The translations under genes were made by a program, and so were the position numbers. Under the pieces are notes generated by a model. The model ran no database searches, was not told the DNA's origin, and saw only the letters and a list, made by a program, of their open reading frames with translations. From CAWEPK01 sp963835595 (lineage in GTDB: Bacteria; Desulfobacterota; Syntrophorhabdia; Syntrophorhabdales; WCHB1-27): a stretch of 64,000 bases of DNA. Positions within the stretch are counted from its first letter, which is position 1. Every line of letters begins with the position of its first letter. Shown here piece by piece: positions 47,375 through 56,553 of this stretch. Location: the NCBI GenBank assembly GCA_963835595.1, contig CAWIGL010000001.1, positions 1 to 64,000 on the forward strand, in the 5' to 3' direction.

Positions 47375-48123
47375 ATCTCTTCACCCAGGTAGCACCGCTG
47401 GGCCTCTTTGTTCTGCCGCACCTCTTCCGGCGGCCCTTCCGCGATAAGGACCCCCTGGTGGAGCACGGAGAGCTTGCGGGCATATCCGAAGATGATGGCT
47501 ATGTCGTGCTCGGTGAAAAGGATCGTCAGCCCTATTTCCTGATTGAGCCTTCTGACGAGCTCCATCGTCTCGTGCGTCTCTTCCGAGGACATGCCGGCCG
47601 TCGGCTCGTCCAGAAGCAAAAGCTCCGGCTTGCTGCCCAGGGCAAGGGCAAGCTCCAGCTTCTTCTTGTCGCCCTGCGAGAGGATGCCGGCCTCCGTGTC
47701 GACGAAGGGCAAAAGCCCCGTCATTTCGATAAGCTCCAGTGTTTCTTTCCTCGCAAGCCTTTCGGCCGGGGTAAAAAAGCTGAGCGACCTTTTCTGCTGC
47801 GCCAACACCGACTGCCTGACGTTCTGGTACGCCGTAAGCTTGGGATAGATGTTGCTCACCTGGAAGGCCCTCGTGATGCCTGACCGGGCGATCCTGTGCC
47901 TCGGCCAATTGGTGATGTCGAGGTCGCCGAAGAAGACCCGGCCGCCGGTCGGCGCGTGATAGCCCGTTATCAGATTGAAAAAGGTCGTCTTGCCCGCCCC
48001 GTTCGGACCGATGATCGCCGCAAGCTCGCCTTTTTTAAGGCTGTAGTTGATGTCCGTCAGGACATTATACTTGTAAAAGGATTTGCTCAGGTGCTCGACC
48101 CTGAGAATCGACCCGTCATCCAC
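47371..48123 (-). CDS. livG: Branched-chain amino acid type ABC transporter ATPase LivG
   Basis: A 250-residue ATPase with Walker A GPNGAGKTTFFNLITGYH, the LivG-typical RSGITRAFQVSNIYPKLT, signature ILSQGDKKKLELA and Walker B LLLLDEPTAGM. The signature reads LSQGD in place of LSGGE; this variant is common in LivG proteins. It overlaps livM by 8 bases. Confidence 0.93.
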   Translation of the reverse strand: MDDGSILRVEHLSKSFYKYNVLTDINYSLKKGELAAIIGPNGAGKTTFFNLITGYHAPTGGRVFFGDLDITNWPRHRIARSGITRAFQVSNIYPKLTAYQNVRQSVLAQQKRSLSFFTPAERLARKETLELIEMTGLLPFVDTEAGILSQGDKKKLELALALGSKPELLLLDEPTAGMSSEETHETMELVRRLNQEIGLTILFTEHDIAIIFGYARKLSVLHQGVLIAEGPPEEVRQNKEAQRCYLGEEI

Positions 48124-49123
48124 CCTTCAGCTCTCCCTGCTTTTTTCCGTCTCCGGCGGCCTCCCGGAAGGCCGTCCTTGCCTGAAAAAGCCGTTTTCCT
48201 TGCATCATCCCCAGGAAGCCGCCGGGCATCAGGAGGACGACGAGGATCATGATAAAGCCGCTGACCAGGGGCCAGTACTCGGTGAAGCCCGTCACGAAGG
48301 CGTTGAGGAAGGTATAGATCACCGAGCCTACCATAGGGCCGAGGAACTGGTGCGGCCCGCCGAGGACCGCCATGAAGACGGGGTTCCCCGATTGCTGCCA
48401 CGCGGCGAGGTCCGGGGCGACGCTCCGGGTGAAAGGCCCCCACAGCGCGCCCGCGAGGCCCGCGAACATGCCGGCTATGATAAAGTTGACAAGCATGTAC
48501 CGCCTGACGTTTATACCGATGAACTCGGTCCTCTCCGTATTGTCCCGTATCGCCCTCATCGTATAGCCGAAGGGGGATTCCGTGATGAGCCGGAGGACGA
48601 TCATCGCGATGGTGACGACCAGGAGGGCAAAGTAGTAATAGGCGTTCGCTTTGAAAAGGTAATGGGGCGGCACGACCCCCTGAAGCCCGTTGTCGCCTCC
48701 TGTGAAAGAATACCACTGGAAGATGACGTAGAAGACGAGCTGGCCGAAGGCCATCGTGAGGATCGCGAAGTAGATGCCCCTCAGGCGCACGCAGAAGAAG
48801 CCGAGGACAGCGGCCGCCGCACCGGCCGTAATCATCGACGCGGGGAGGCAGACAAAAAGCGGCCAGTGGGCCTTCACCATCAGCAGCCCCGTCGTATACG
48901 CGCCCACGCCGTAGTAGGCGGCGTGGCCGAAGCTCAACTGTCCCATGTAGCCGAAGATCAGGTTGAAGCTCACGGCGAACAGGCCGAGGATCAGTATCTC
49001 CGTGAATACGTGCACCCAGAACTCGCCTGCAAGGACGGGGACCAGGACGGCCGCGATAAGCGCCCCTGCCACCGGGTAGAGCCATCGTGACGTTCGGAGC
49101 CTGCCTCTGAGCGCCGCCATCAT
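48116..49123 (-). CDS. livM: Branched-chain amino acid type ABC transporter permease LivM
   Basis: A 335-residue permease with about nine membrane helices. NLIFGYMGQLSFGHAAYYGVGAY and the RLRGIYFAILTMAFGQL region identify LivM, and RAIRDNTERTEFIGINV is the ATPase-coupling loop. The ATG at 49123 overlaps the livH stop (ATGA). The open frame continues upstream inside livH, which is not part of this protein. Confidence 0.92.
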   Translation of the reverse strand: MMAALRGRLRTSRWLYPVAGALIAAVLVPVLAGEFWVHVFTEILILGLFAVSFNLIFGYMGQLSFGHAAYYGVGAYTTGLLMVKAHWPLFVCLPASMITAGAAAAVLGFFCVRLRGIYFAILTMAFGQLVFYVIFQWYSFTGGDNGLQGVVPPHYLFKANAYYYFALLVVTIAMIVLRLITESPFGYTMRAIRDNTERTEFIGINVRRYMLVNFIIAGMFAGLAGALWGPFTRSVAPDLAAWQQSGNPVFMAVLGGPHQFLGPMVGSVIYTFLNAFVTGFTEYWPLVSGFIMILVVLLMPGGFLGMMQGKRLFQARTAFREAAGDGKKQGELKGG

Positions 49124-50004
49124 GCCCTCATCGAGGTGCCGAAAAGTCCCCACGGGCGCAAGATCAGGATCGCTGCCGTAATAATGAAGATGAGCACCAT
49201 CGCGCCGTCGGGCCAGAAGAGTATCGCGAAGGAGAAGACCTGGCCCACGATCAGGGACCCGACGAGGGTCCCCGGAAGGCTGCCGAAGCCGCCGATTACC
49301 ACTACGCAGAAAGCCTGGATGATTATGGAGACGTCCATCCCCAGGGTAACGGAGCCGATGGCCGACTGGATGCCCCCTGCCAGGCCCGCGATGAAAACCC
49401 CCAGCGTGAAAACCCACGTGAATATCCTGGGGATGGGTATGCCCAGGGCGCTCACCATCTCCCGGCTGTAGACAGCGGCCTTCACGATGTGGCCGTACCG
49501 CGTGTATTTGAGGAACCACCAGAGACCTGCGGCCACGGCGAACCCGACGAGAATGACGAAGATGAAATAGGAGTCGAGGGGGGCGCCAAGCACCTGGATG
49601 GGCTTCTGGATGATCGGCGGCCGCACGATGAGCCTGTCCGTAGGCCCCCAGACGATCTTTATAAGGTCGCCGAATATCAACGCGAGCGCGTAGGTTATGA
49701 GGAGCTGCTCGTGCAGCTCCCGCTTGTATATCCTCTTTATGAGCAGCATCTCGGCCACCCAGCCCACCGCCGCGGTTGCAAGGGCGGCCAGCGGGATGCT
49801 CACCCACAGGGCAAACCCGTGGTCCTGGAGGACGCTCCAGAAGGAATAGCACAGGTAGGCGCCTATCAGCCAGAGCGTCGCGTGGGCGAAGTTGAGGATA
49901 TTCATGACGCCGAAGATGAGCGAGAGGCCCGACCCGACCAGAAAGAGTATCATGCCGTAGGTGAGACCGCTCAAGAATTGCGAGAAGAGGTACGTGAATT
50001 CCAT
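49120..50004 (-). CDS. livH: Branched-chain amino acid type ABC transporter permease LivH
   Basis: A 294-residue permease with about eight helices. LSLIFGVMNILNFAHATLWLIGAY near the N-terminus and VVVIGGFGSLPGTLVGSLIVG near the C-terminus are LivH hallmarks. It begins 12 bases after the livK stop and is coupled to livM. Confidence 0.93.
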   Translation of the reverse strand: MEFTYLFSQFLSGLTYGMILFLVGSGLSLIFGVMNILNFAHATLWLIGAYLCYSFWSVLQDHGFALWVSIPLAALATAAVGWVAEMLLIKRIYKRELHEQLLITYALALIFGDLIKIVWGPTDRLIVRPPIIQKPIQVLGAPLDSYFIFVILVGFAVAAGLWWFLKYTRYGHIVKAAVYSREMVSALGIPIPRIFTWVFTLGVFIAGLAGGIQSAIGSVTLGMDVSIIIQAFCVVVIGGFGSLPGTLVGSLIVGQVFSFAILFWPDGAMVLIFIITAAILILRPWGLFGTSMRA

Positions 50005-50016
50005 ATCTGCCGTTCG

Positions 50017-51255
50017 CTACTTCTTCTCGGCTTGCCTCGCTGCCAAGATCTCGCTCTCAGGCCGCTCGCTGTCGATGCCCCTCACCTCTATCACGTCCTT
50101 CAGGATAGGGAACGGGTACTTCGGGTCGTCGGCGACGACGCCCACATACGACGAGCATCTGAGCTGGTTGTCGATGGGCCTGAACTGGAGCCTGCCCCTG
50201 GTGAGATCCACGGTCAGCCCTTTCATGGCGTCCTTGACCTTCTCCGTATCGATGCTTTTCGCCTTCTCGACCCCCTGCTTCAGGGCGTAGACCGCGTCGT
50301 ACCCCATGACCGCCCAGTCGCTCGGATACTTGTTGTACTTGGCCCGGTAATTCTTGACGAAGGCCGCCATCATGGGCACGTCGAGATGGGCGAAGAAGGG
50401 CGCCCGCGCTATTGCGACAAGGCCCCTCGGCATCGTTTTCGCCTCCGTGATAAGCTCGGTCACGCTCTGCATGCTGCCGACGTAAGGGATTTTCTCGAAA
50501 AAGCCGTAAGGCTTGGCCTGCTCGGTGAAAGCGACGTTGTCCTTCGAGGCGAGGACGGGATAGACGAAGTCGGGCTTGAGGGCCATTATGCTCGTGATGT
50601 ACGAAGTGAACTGCGTTTCCCCAAGGCGCGGCCAGAACTCCTTCTTGACCTTAAGTTGCGGCGCTGCGGCCTTCAGGTTCTTCACCGTCTCTTCCTGGGT
50701 GGAGCGGCCCCATTCGTAGTCGGAGGCCAGCGTGACGTACTCCTTCCACCCTTTGTCCTTCGACATCTTCGCCACTGCCAGGGCCGCCGCCTTCGCCTGC
50801 ATATAAGTATTGGGCACGAGCTGGAACGTGTAAGGGCTGAAGTCCACCTTTGTTATGTTCTCCGAGTTGCTGATGGCGGGCAGGTGGAGTACCTTATACT
50901 CCCGGCATATCGGCTTGACGGCTATGGCCACCGCGCTCGAATAGTCGTTTATCACCGCCCTGACCTTGTCCCGCAGGATGAGGTCTTTTACCTCCCTCAC
51001 ACCCACGTCCGGCTTTGTCTGCGTGTCGCGCTGGTAGACTTTGATCGGATGCTTGCCGAGCATACCGCCCTTCGCGTTGATCTCTTCTACGGCAAGCTGT
51101 ACGCCTTCCATCTGGTCTTTGCTGTACAAGGTCCCCGTGCCCGTAAAACCGAGGGCTACGCCCAGGTGATAAGGCTCTGCAGCCTGAACGGTACAAAGGC
51201 CGGTAAATCCCACGAGCACGAGAATTACAAATAACCCCATTACCTTCGCTTTCAT
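50017..51255 (-). CDS. ABC transporter substrate-binding protein, LivK type
   Basis: A 412-residue periplasmic binding protein of the Leu/Ile/Val-binding fold. A signal peptide covers about 1-25 (MKAKVMGLFVILVLVGFTG). GVALGFTGTGTLYSKDQMEGVQLAVEEINAKGG is the usual domain start. The ATG at 51255 has a run of eight Gs just upstream; a longer frame to 51309 adds no sensible signal. The ligand is unknown; given bdh and acetoacetyl-CoA synthetase in the operon, a hydroxy or keto acid is plausible. Confidence 0.9.
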   Translation of the reverse strand: MKAKVMGLFVILVLVGFTGLCTVQAAEPYHLGVALGFTGTGTLYSKDQMEGVQLAVEEINAKGGMLGKHPIKVYQRDTQTKPDVGVREVKDLILRDKVRAVINDYSSAVAIAVKPICREYKVLHLPAISNSENITKVDFSPYTFQLVPNTYMQAKAAALAVAKMSKDKGWKEYVTLASDYEWGRSTQEETVKNLKAAAPQLKVKKEFWPRLGETQFTSYITSIMALKPDFVYPVLASKDNVAFTEQAKPYGFFEKIPYVGSMQSVTELITEAKTMPRGLVAIARAPFFAHLDVPMMAAFVKNYRAKYNKYPSDWAVMGYDAVYALKQGVEKAKSIDTEKVKDAMKGLTVDLTRGRLQFRPIDNQLRCSSYVGVVADDPKYPFPILKDVIEVRGIDSERPESEILAARQAEKK

Positions 51256-51402
51256 AGTCCCCCCCCTTTTTAAGTAAGACGAGAAGGTGAGAAGGTGAGC
51301 AAAACGCAAGACAAGCCTGAATAAAAATTCTCATCTTCTCCATCCTCTCTACCTCTCATCTTTTCTCCTGTTCTCCTTATTTTTTCTTTCTTACCTTCCG
51401 CT

Positions 51403-52257
51403 TTATTTCGGCGCATACGTCAGTACTACACCGCCGTCGAACAGCAGGTCCCCGCCTACGAGGTAGCGCGCGAAGCGGGAGAAGCCGAACATGAAAAGGT
51501 TACCCACCTCTATAGGATTCATCATTTCCTTTATCCTCGAGTTGCCCAGCATTACGTCCCGTACCACCGCTTCCGGTCCGATCCCCCGCTGTTCAGCCTG
51601 AGCAGGTATCTGGTTAAGGGTGAGAGCGGTCTTAACAAAGGCGGTGCTTACCGTGAAGCCGCGGATCCACCCATCCCCCTCGGCAGCGATCGACTGCGCA
51701 AGAGCCCGCATGGCAAACTTCGTGATATTGTAAACCGGCTTGTTGATCGTGGACACGTGGGCATGTATCGACCCCATGTTGCCTATGGCCCCCCTGCCGT
51801 CCGCACTTTTCCTCATGTAGGGCATGGTGAGCTTGCAAAGGTAGAAAGGCGCGCGCACCATCAGTTTCATCATGAAGTCGTACTGGTCCATGGGGAAATT
51901 CTCGATGGAGCTTATGTGCTGAATGCCGGCGATGTTCACCAGGTACTTGATGGCGCCCAGTTTCGCGGCTTCCGTTACGGCGTACTGCATGTCCGCGTCT
52001 TTGGTCAGGTCCGTTTTGATGAAGATCATCTGGCCGCCCAGCCCGCGCGCCATGTCCTGGGTAAGCTTCCCGCCCCTCTCGTCGATGTCGAGGCCTACCG
52101 TCATGAGGCCGTTGGCGGCAGCGGCCACTGCCGATGCCCTCCCTATCCCGCTCGCCGCGCCCGTGACAATGCAGATATTATTGATGTTGAAATCATTGTC
52201 GGGCAGTATCAGAATATCTTCCCGCTTTATGACCGGTTCATTGATATCGAAGGCCAT
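51403..52257 (-). CDS. Short-chain dehydrogenase, 3-hydroxybutyrate dehydrogenase-like
   Basis: A 284-residue SDR. The NAD motif TGAASGIG (32-39), NIAGIQHISSIE, the catalytic Ser in NMGSIHAHVS and YNITK (Tyr and Lys) are present. Hydroxybutyrate dehydrogenases share AGIQH and SIHG/A-type loops, and the operon also has acetoacetyl-CoA synthetase, so oxidation of 3-hydroxybutyrate to acetoacetate is the likely reaction. A 25-residue N-terminal extension precedes the Rossmann fold. It is the first gene after the sigma-54 promoter. Confidence 0.8.
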   Translation of the reverse strand: MAFDINEPVIKREDILILPDNDFNINNICIVTGAASGIGRASAVAAAANGLMTVGLDIDERGGKLTQDMARGLGGQMIFIKTDLTKDADMQYAVTEAAKLGAIKYLVNIAGIQHISSIENFPMDQYDFMMKLMVRAPFYLCKLTMPYMRKSADGRGAIGNMGSIHAHVSTINKPVYNITKFAMRALAQSIAAEGDGWIRGFTVSTAFVKTALTLNQIPAQAEQRGIGPEAVVRDVMLGNSRIKEMMNPIEVGNLFMFGFSRFARYLVGGDLLFDGGVVLTYAPK

Positions 52258-52295
52258 GCCCCACCCCGTTTGGCAGATGTTCTCTCATGTGGTTT

Positions 52296-52311
52296 AGCAA
52301 CATCCGTGCCA
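52296..52311 (-). promoter_or_regulatory. Sigma-54 promoter of the hydroxybutyrate/ABC operon
   Basis: On the minus strand the site reads TGGCACGGATGTTGCT, an exact match to TGGCACG-N4-TTGC(A/T). Transcription would start near 52284, about 27 bases before the SDR start codon. Upstream, the segment 52410-52450 holds repeated GTGC/GCAC motifs that could bind the divergent activator. Confidence 0.85.
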
Positions 52312-52583
52312 GAGTACCCTTTGGAAGCCGCTCTGTCACATAATGGGCCGAGGAACCTCGAAAGAAAATTTTTCCCTTGTCAAAAGCCTCACTTGTTGTT
52401 ATCATTGCCCTGTAGACGATAGTGCACACTTTCGCACAACAGTGTTGACTAGAAGACACACACCGGAGGAAAGGGGGATCGCATGCAGGGGGAGGAAAGG
52501 CTCGGGTAAAGAGAGCCGGCGGGGAATCGGAGGAAGCACCGACGACCTATGAAGAGATCAAGGCAGAGCCGGAATTCCTGAAG

Positions 52584-53918
52584 ATGATCTTCGAGAGCAT
52601 CTACAACGGGGCGATCGTGACGGATACCGAGGGGCGCGTGCTCTACTTCAACAAGCCCTACGGGGAATTCCTCGGGGTGGACGCGGCGAGCCAGATAGGG
52701 AAACATGTGACCGAGGTCGTGGAGAACAGCCGTATGCAGACCGTTGCACAGACGGGCAAGGCGGAGATCAACTGGGTCCATCGCGTGAAGGGACAGGACA
52801 TGGTGGTACAGCGCATACCCATAACAAGAGATGGCAAAGTGATAGCGGTATACGGGCAGGTCATGTTCAAGGATGTGGGCGACGTAAGCAAACTGGCCAA
52901 AAAGTTGTGCCTCCTCGAATCGAAAGTAAAGCTCTACGAGCAGGAGCTCATGTCGCTCCGCTCTACCCGGTATACGCTCGACAGTATTGTGGGGATCAGC
53001 CGCGCAATTACCGGCCTGAAGCGGGAGGTAATGAAGGCAGGCGCAACCGATTATCCCGTGCTCCTTACCGGGGAGTCGGGGACCGGCAAGGAGATGTTCG
53101 CCCAGGCCATCCACGGCGGGAGCCGCCATCGTATCAGTCCTTTTATCAGCATCAACTGCGCGGCCATACCGAAGGACCTGCTGGAATCGGAGCTCTTCGG
53201 GTACGAGAAGGGGGCCTTCACCAACGCAAACCCGTGCGGCAAAATAGGCAAGCTGGAGCTGGCGCACACAGGGACGGTTTTTCTCGATGAGGTGGGCGAT
53301 CTTCCCCTCGACATGCAACCCAAGCTCCTGCGCGTCCTCGAAGAGAAGACCTTCGAAAGGGTGGGTGGGACGGCGCCGGTGAACTCCGATTTCCGGGTGA
53401 TCGCCGCGAGCAACCAGAACCTCGAGGAGATGGTGAGCGCCGGCAGGTTCCGGAAAGACCTGTTCTACCGCCTCAACGTGATACGCCTGCACATACCGCC
53501 GCTTCGGGAGAGGAAAGAGGATATCCTGCCTATTGCACACGATCTGCTCGGCCAGATGGGGGGTAACTCCCCGTTTTCCAGCATCAGGATCGACAAACAG
53601 GCCGAAGAGGCGCTGGTCGGGTACGACTGGCCCGGGAACGTACGCGAGCTCCACAACGTGTTGAGCAGGGCCACCTGCTTTCTCGAGAAGGATGCCATCA
53701 CCATTTACGACCTTCCTTTCTCGATGAGGTACGGCAAGAACGTTCCGAGCGATTCCATCAATTATTCCCTGGACAACGTCCTCTCCTGCGCGGAGAGGGA
53801 ATCCATCTGCAAGGCCCTGGAGAAAGCGGGCAACAACAAGACGAGGGCGGCTGCGCTCCTCGGGATCGACCGCTCGCTGCTCTACCGGAAGATGAAGCGG
53901 CTTGGCGTCGCACCCTAG
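52584..53918 (+). CDS. Sigma-54-dependent transcriptional activator with PAS domain
   Basis: An enhancer-binding protein: PAS sensor (about 1-100, NGAIVTDTEGRVLYFNKPYGEFLG), AAA+ domain (about 135-365; Walker A GESGTGKE at 163-170, GAFTNA in place of GAFTGA, DEVGDLPLDMQ) and a Fis-type helix-turn-helix (GNNKTRAAALLGIDRSLLYRKMKRLG). The PAS domain seems to begin before this ATG: the frame is open back to 52449 without a start codon. An ATG at 52483 with GGAGG upstream would join if one G is missing from the run at 52488-52492. It faces the sigma-54 promoter it probably serves. Confidence 0.92.
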   Translation: MIFESIYNGAIVTDTEGRVLYFNKPYGEFLGVDAASQIGKHVTEVVENSRMQTVAQTGKAEINWVHRVKGQDMVVQRIPITRDGKVIAVYGQVMFKDVGDVSKLAKKLCLLESKVKLYEQELMSLRSTRYTLDSIVGISRAITGLKREVMKAGATDYPVLLTGESGTGKEMFAQAIHGGSRHRISPFISINCAAIPKDLLESELFGYEKGAFTNANPCGKIGKLELAHTGTVFLDEVGDLPLDMQPKLLRVLEEKTFERVGGTAPVNSDFRVIAASNQNLEEMVSAGRFRKDLFYRLNVIRLHIPPLRERKEDILPIAHDLLGQMGGNSPFSSIRIDKQAEEALVGYDWPGNVRELHNVLSRATCFLEKDAITIYDLPFSMRYGKNVPSDSINYSLDNVLSCAERESICKALEKAGNNKTRAAALLGIDRSLLYRKMKRLGVAP

Positions 53919-54030
53919 TGATCGATCCGTCCGCCCGCTTTGTTCCCGATCCGCTGCTTAGCAGCCGGCAATTCTCGCCGAACATATTGCTCCGGCCGGC
54001 GCCTTGCTGCAAATCGCCCTCGTCTTCCCG

Positions 54031-55312
54031 TTACCAGTACCTCATCGCGTCTTCGAATATGGCGGCCAGGTCTTCCGGCTCGACGGGACGTGGAGAGAGC
54101 CTGAGCACGCGGTGCTGGGGAAGGGTCCCTTCCACCAGCGCAGGGATGTCCGCCTTCGTGTAGCCGACCGCGGCAAGTCCGTTGGGGATCCCGAGGCGCT
54201 TCATGAAGCCGATCACCAGGTCTGCGACGACGCGGCCCGCATCCTCCGGCTTTGCCCGCGAGACGTCCGCCCCCAGTGCTTCGGCGGCCAGCAGATGGCG
54301 CCCGGGGCAGGCGGAAGCGGTAAAGCGAAGCGCCGCGGGTGCGTTCAGCACAACGGACATCCCATGCGGGATAAGGGGGCGGTCCTGGGGATAGCCGGGC
54401 GCCCGGTACTCCTTCACCATCCCCGACACCGGGTACGACATAGCGTGAGGCACCGTCACCCCGGCGTTCCCGAACCCGACGCCCGCGAACGAGGCGGCAA
54501 AGGCCATCACGGCGCGCGCCTCGTCGTCGTCCGGGTTTTCCTTAGCCCTGACGAGATAGGAAGAGAGCATGCGCATCGCCTGGAGGGACCAGATATCGCT
54601 GACAGGATTCGAGCCCCTGGTAGGCCGGACGAAGAATCGGCTTCTCAGGACGGGGGCGCGAGTCGTACGGGGCCGCCGTGTAGGACTCGATGGCGTGGGT
54701 AAGCACGTCGAGCCCCGTCGAGGCGATGACCATAGGCGGGAGGGTCCGGGTATTCTCAGGATCGACTATGCCGAGGGTCGGCTTGAGCCTCCGGTGGGCG
54801 ACGCCCGTTTTGGCGTGAAGCCCTTCGAGCTCGAAGATCGCGACACCCGTGGTCTCGCTTCCCGTGCCCGCCGTAGTCGGAACCGCAAAAAGCGGTTTCA
54901 ACGGCCCTGGGACCGGCATCCCTTTCCCGATAGGCGCGTTGACGTAATCGAGAAAATCGAGAGGAGGGTAAGTAGTGTAAAGGTTGACGAGCTTGGCCGT
55001 ATCGATGACCGATCCCCCTCCTACCGCGACGAGGGCCTCAAAAGGCGTCTGCCGGGCGTAGGCGATAGCCTTCTTCATCGATTCGTCCGACGGCTCTATC
55101 TGGACCTGATCGAAGACGAAATAGCTTATCTCCTCCTTTTCGAGGGATTCCCGCACGACCTGAACAGGCCGGGACGCAGCGAGGCGCTCGTCCGTAAGCA
55201 CGAGCACCCGCCTGATGCCCATCTCGGCAAGGTCCATGCCGACCTCACGCGCTGCCCCCGCGCCGAAACGAAGGCTCGACGCAGCCATCTCGAATGCGTA
55301 ATCGTGCTCCAT
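54031..55312 (-). CDS. Iron-containing alcohol dehydrogenase, frameshifted
   Basis: A group III (Fe-ADH) enzyme. The NAD-binding GGGSVIDTAKLVNL, PTTAGTGSETTGVAIF and the metal histidines in DVLTHAIESYTA and PHGMSVVLNAPA are present. A frame change near 54614-54617 (one extra C on the + strand) separates two parts that otherwise read as one 426-residue protein across SNPVSDIWSLQAMRML. The ATG at 55312 has AAGGGGG upstream. It lies downstream of the bam genes; hydroxyacid-oxoacid transhydrogenase-like activity is another possibility. Confidence 0.87.
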
Positions 55313-55442
55313 CTCAAGGCCCCCCTTGGCGCCATGCGCCGGCTGTGCAATCCATCGGCAACGGCCGAATCTTTCCCTCACGATGTTCTTGCACGGCCTG
55401 GTCGATTTTGCAAGCAAAAAATGGTAGCGGGAAGTGGACCGG

Positions 55443-55520
55443 GTCTAAAAAAGCGCGCGTCGCTGTGAAGGTGCAGTAAGTCCCGCCAGGGACGGAAGCC
55501 GGCCCGACGCGGCGGGCGGC
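55443..55520. other. Unassigned structured segment between the Bam-linked unknown gene and the alcohol dehydrogenase
   Basis: CGCGTCG (55456-55462) pairs with CGACGCG (55505-55511) and encloses GTCCC/GGGAC (55480-55493). On the minus strand the outer stem is followed by GCGCTTTTTT, so it may simply be a terminator, or a leader RNA of the alcohol dehydrogenase gene. I could not match it to a riboswitch class. Confidence 0.4.
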
Positions 55521-55533
55521 CTGTGTCGCGCAT

Positions 55534-55962
55534 CTATGAAGCGATGAACCGCCGCAAGTAGTAGTCCTCTTCGTCCTTCGATTTGCAGTGGTAGGTATCC
55601 CTTATCATTTTCCTCAACGTCCGGCCGTCCGGCCCGACTTTCTCTTCAGCCTGGGACATATCGACCGCTTCGAGCTCTTCCCTGGTGAAGCCCTCTTTCG
55701 GCATCCGGTTGACCGTCCAGATGTCGCCCATGTTGACTACGCTGCCGTTCGACAGCCTGATGCCCCGGAACATCTCGTAAAGCCTTGCCGGGCCTGCGCC
55801 GCGCATGGCTGCAAGGGCCAGCCGCTCGTCAACCGTCACGTCGATGGCCGGCTCGTTCCTGAAAAAAGTCACGTCGCACGTCTGCCCCAGGGCCGAGAGG
55901 GTCAGTATCTGGCGACCGAGAAGCGTGAACCTGGCGCCGAAAATCTCCTCAAACCTGCTCAT
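55534..55962 (-). CDS. Unknown protein linked to bamBC
   Basis: A 142-residue soluble protein I do not recognise. It has no membrane segment, one cysteine pair (TCDV and YHCK), a mixed alpha/beta first half (RFTLLGRQILTLSAL; VTFFRNEPAIDVTVDERLALAAM) and an acidic, charged C-terminal half. It begins 45 bases after bamC on the same strand, so it is probably co-transcribed and may serve the reductase or the alcohol dehydrogenase. Confidence 0.75.
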   Translation of the reverse strand: MSRFEEIFGARFTLLGRQILTLSALGQTCDVTFFRNEPAIDVTVDERLALAAMRGAGPARLYEMFRGIRLSNGSVVNMGDIWTVNRMPKEGFTREELEAVDMSQAEEKVGPDGRTLRKMIRDTYHCKSKDEEDYYLRRFIAS

Positions 55963-56007
55963 GCCTCCATCCCCGCCCTGCAGCCGCGCCGAACGCCGCG
56001 CCGTGCC

Positions 56008-56553
56008 TTAATCGCTGCCCTTGCTCGCCATCCGGGAAACGGTGTCTACCACCGTCTGCAACCCGTATTTGTTCACCATCGAGCTTAAGCCCGCCTCCAC
56101 GGCCTCGATCTCCACCTGCTCGTCAACCTCTTCTTCCCGCTCCTCGTAAGTGAGGACGTTGTTGAGGCAGACCTGGACGCACATCGGCTTTTCGAGGGGC
56201 GGGTCGCTCTCGCACAGGTCGCACTTCAGGGGCAGACCGGAGTCGGGCTCCTTGAACAGGTCCCGCGACGGGCAGGATGCCCTGCAGAAGCCGCACTCGT
56301 CATATTCCTTCCCGTCGATCAGATATTTGTCCCTGCCCATGCATTCGGCAGGCGTGTACTCGCCCGCGAATATGGGAAGCCATATGTTCTTCAGCCTGTG
56401 GCTGACGACCTGGATGCGCGACCTCGCCGGGTTGTTGCTGCTGAATTGCGGGTTCGCGTGGAAGGCGGAGCAGACTATCTCGCACCCCCGGCAGCCGTTG
56501 CACTTATCGGCATCGACCTTGATCGTCTTGACGATCTTCTTAATCTTGGCCAT
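56008..56553 (-). CDS. bamC: Benzoyl-CoA reductase iron-sulfur subunit BamC
   Basis: A 181-residue ferredoxin-like electron-transfer protein. Cysteine sets CNGCRGCEIVC (near 18-28), CGFCRASCP (near 86) and CDLCES...CVQVC (near 110-130) would bind at least three 4Fe-4S clusters. Overall it matches BamC of Geobacter-type class II benzoyl-CoA reductases (AFHANP, NNPARSRI, AGEYTPAEC). Its 14-base overlap with the catalytic gene and order bamB-bamC support the assignment. Confidence 0.85.
   Translation of the reverse strand: MAKIKKIVKTIKVDADKCNGCRGCEIVCSAFHANPQFSSNNPARSRIQVVSHRLKNIWLPIFAGEYTPAECMGRDKYLIDGKEYDECGFCRASCPSRDLFKEPDSGLPLKCDLCESDPPLEKPMCVQVCLNNVLTYEEREEEVDEQVEIEAVEAGLSSMVNKYGLQTVVDTVSRMASKGSD

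Noticed and set aside
49489..51234. 581-residue plus-strand frame opposite livH and livK
   Set aside because: Antisense shadow; both liv genes carry full family motifs.
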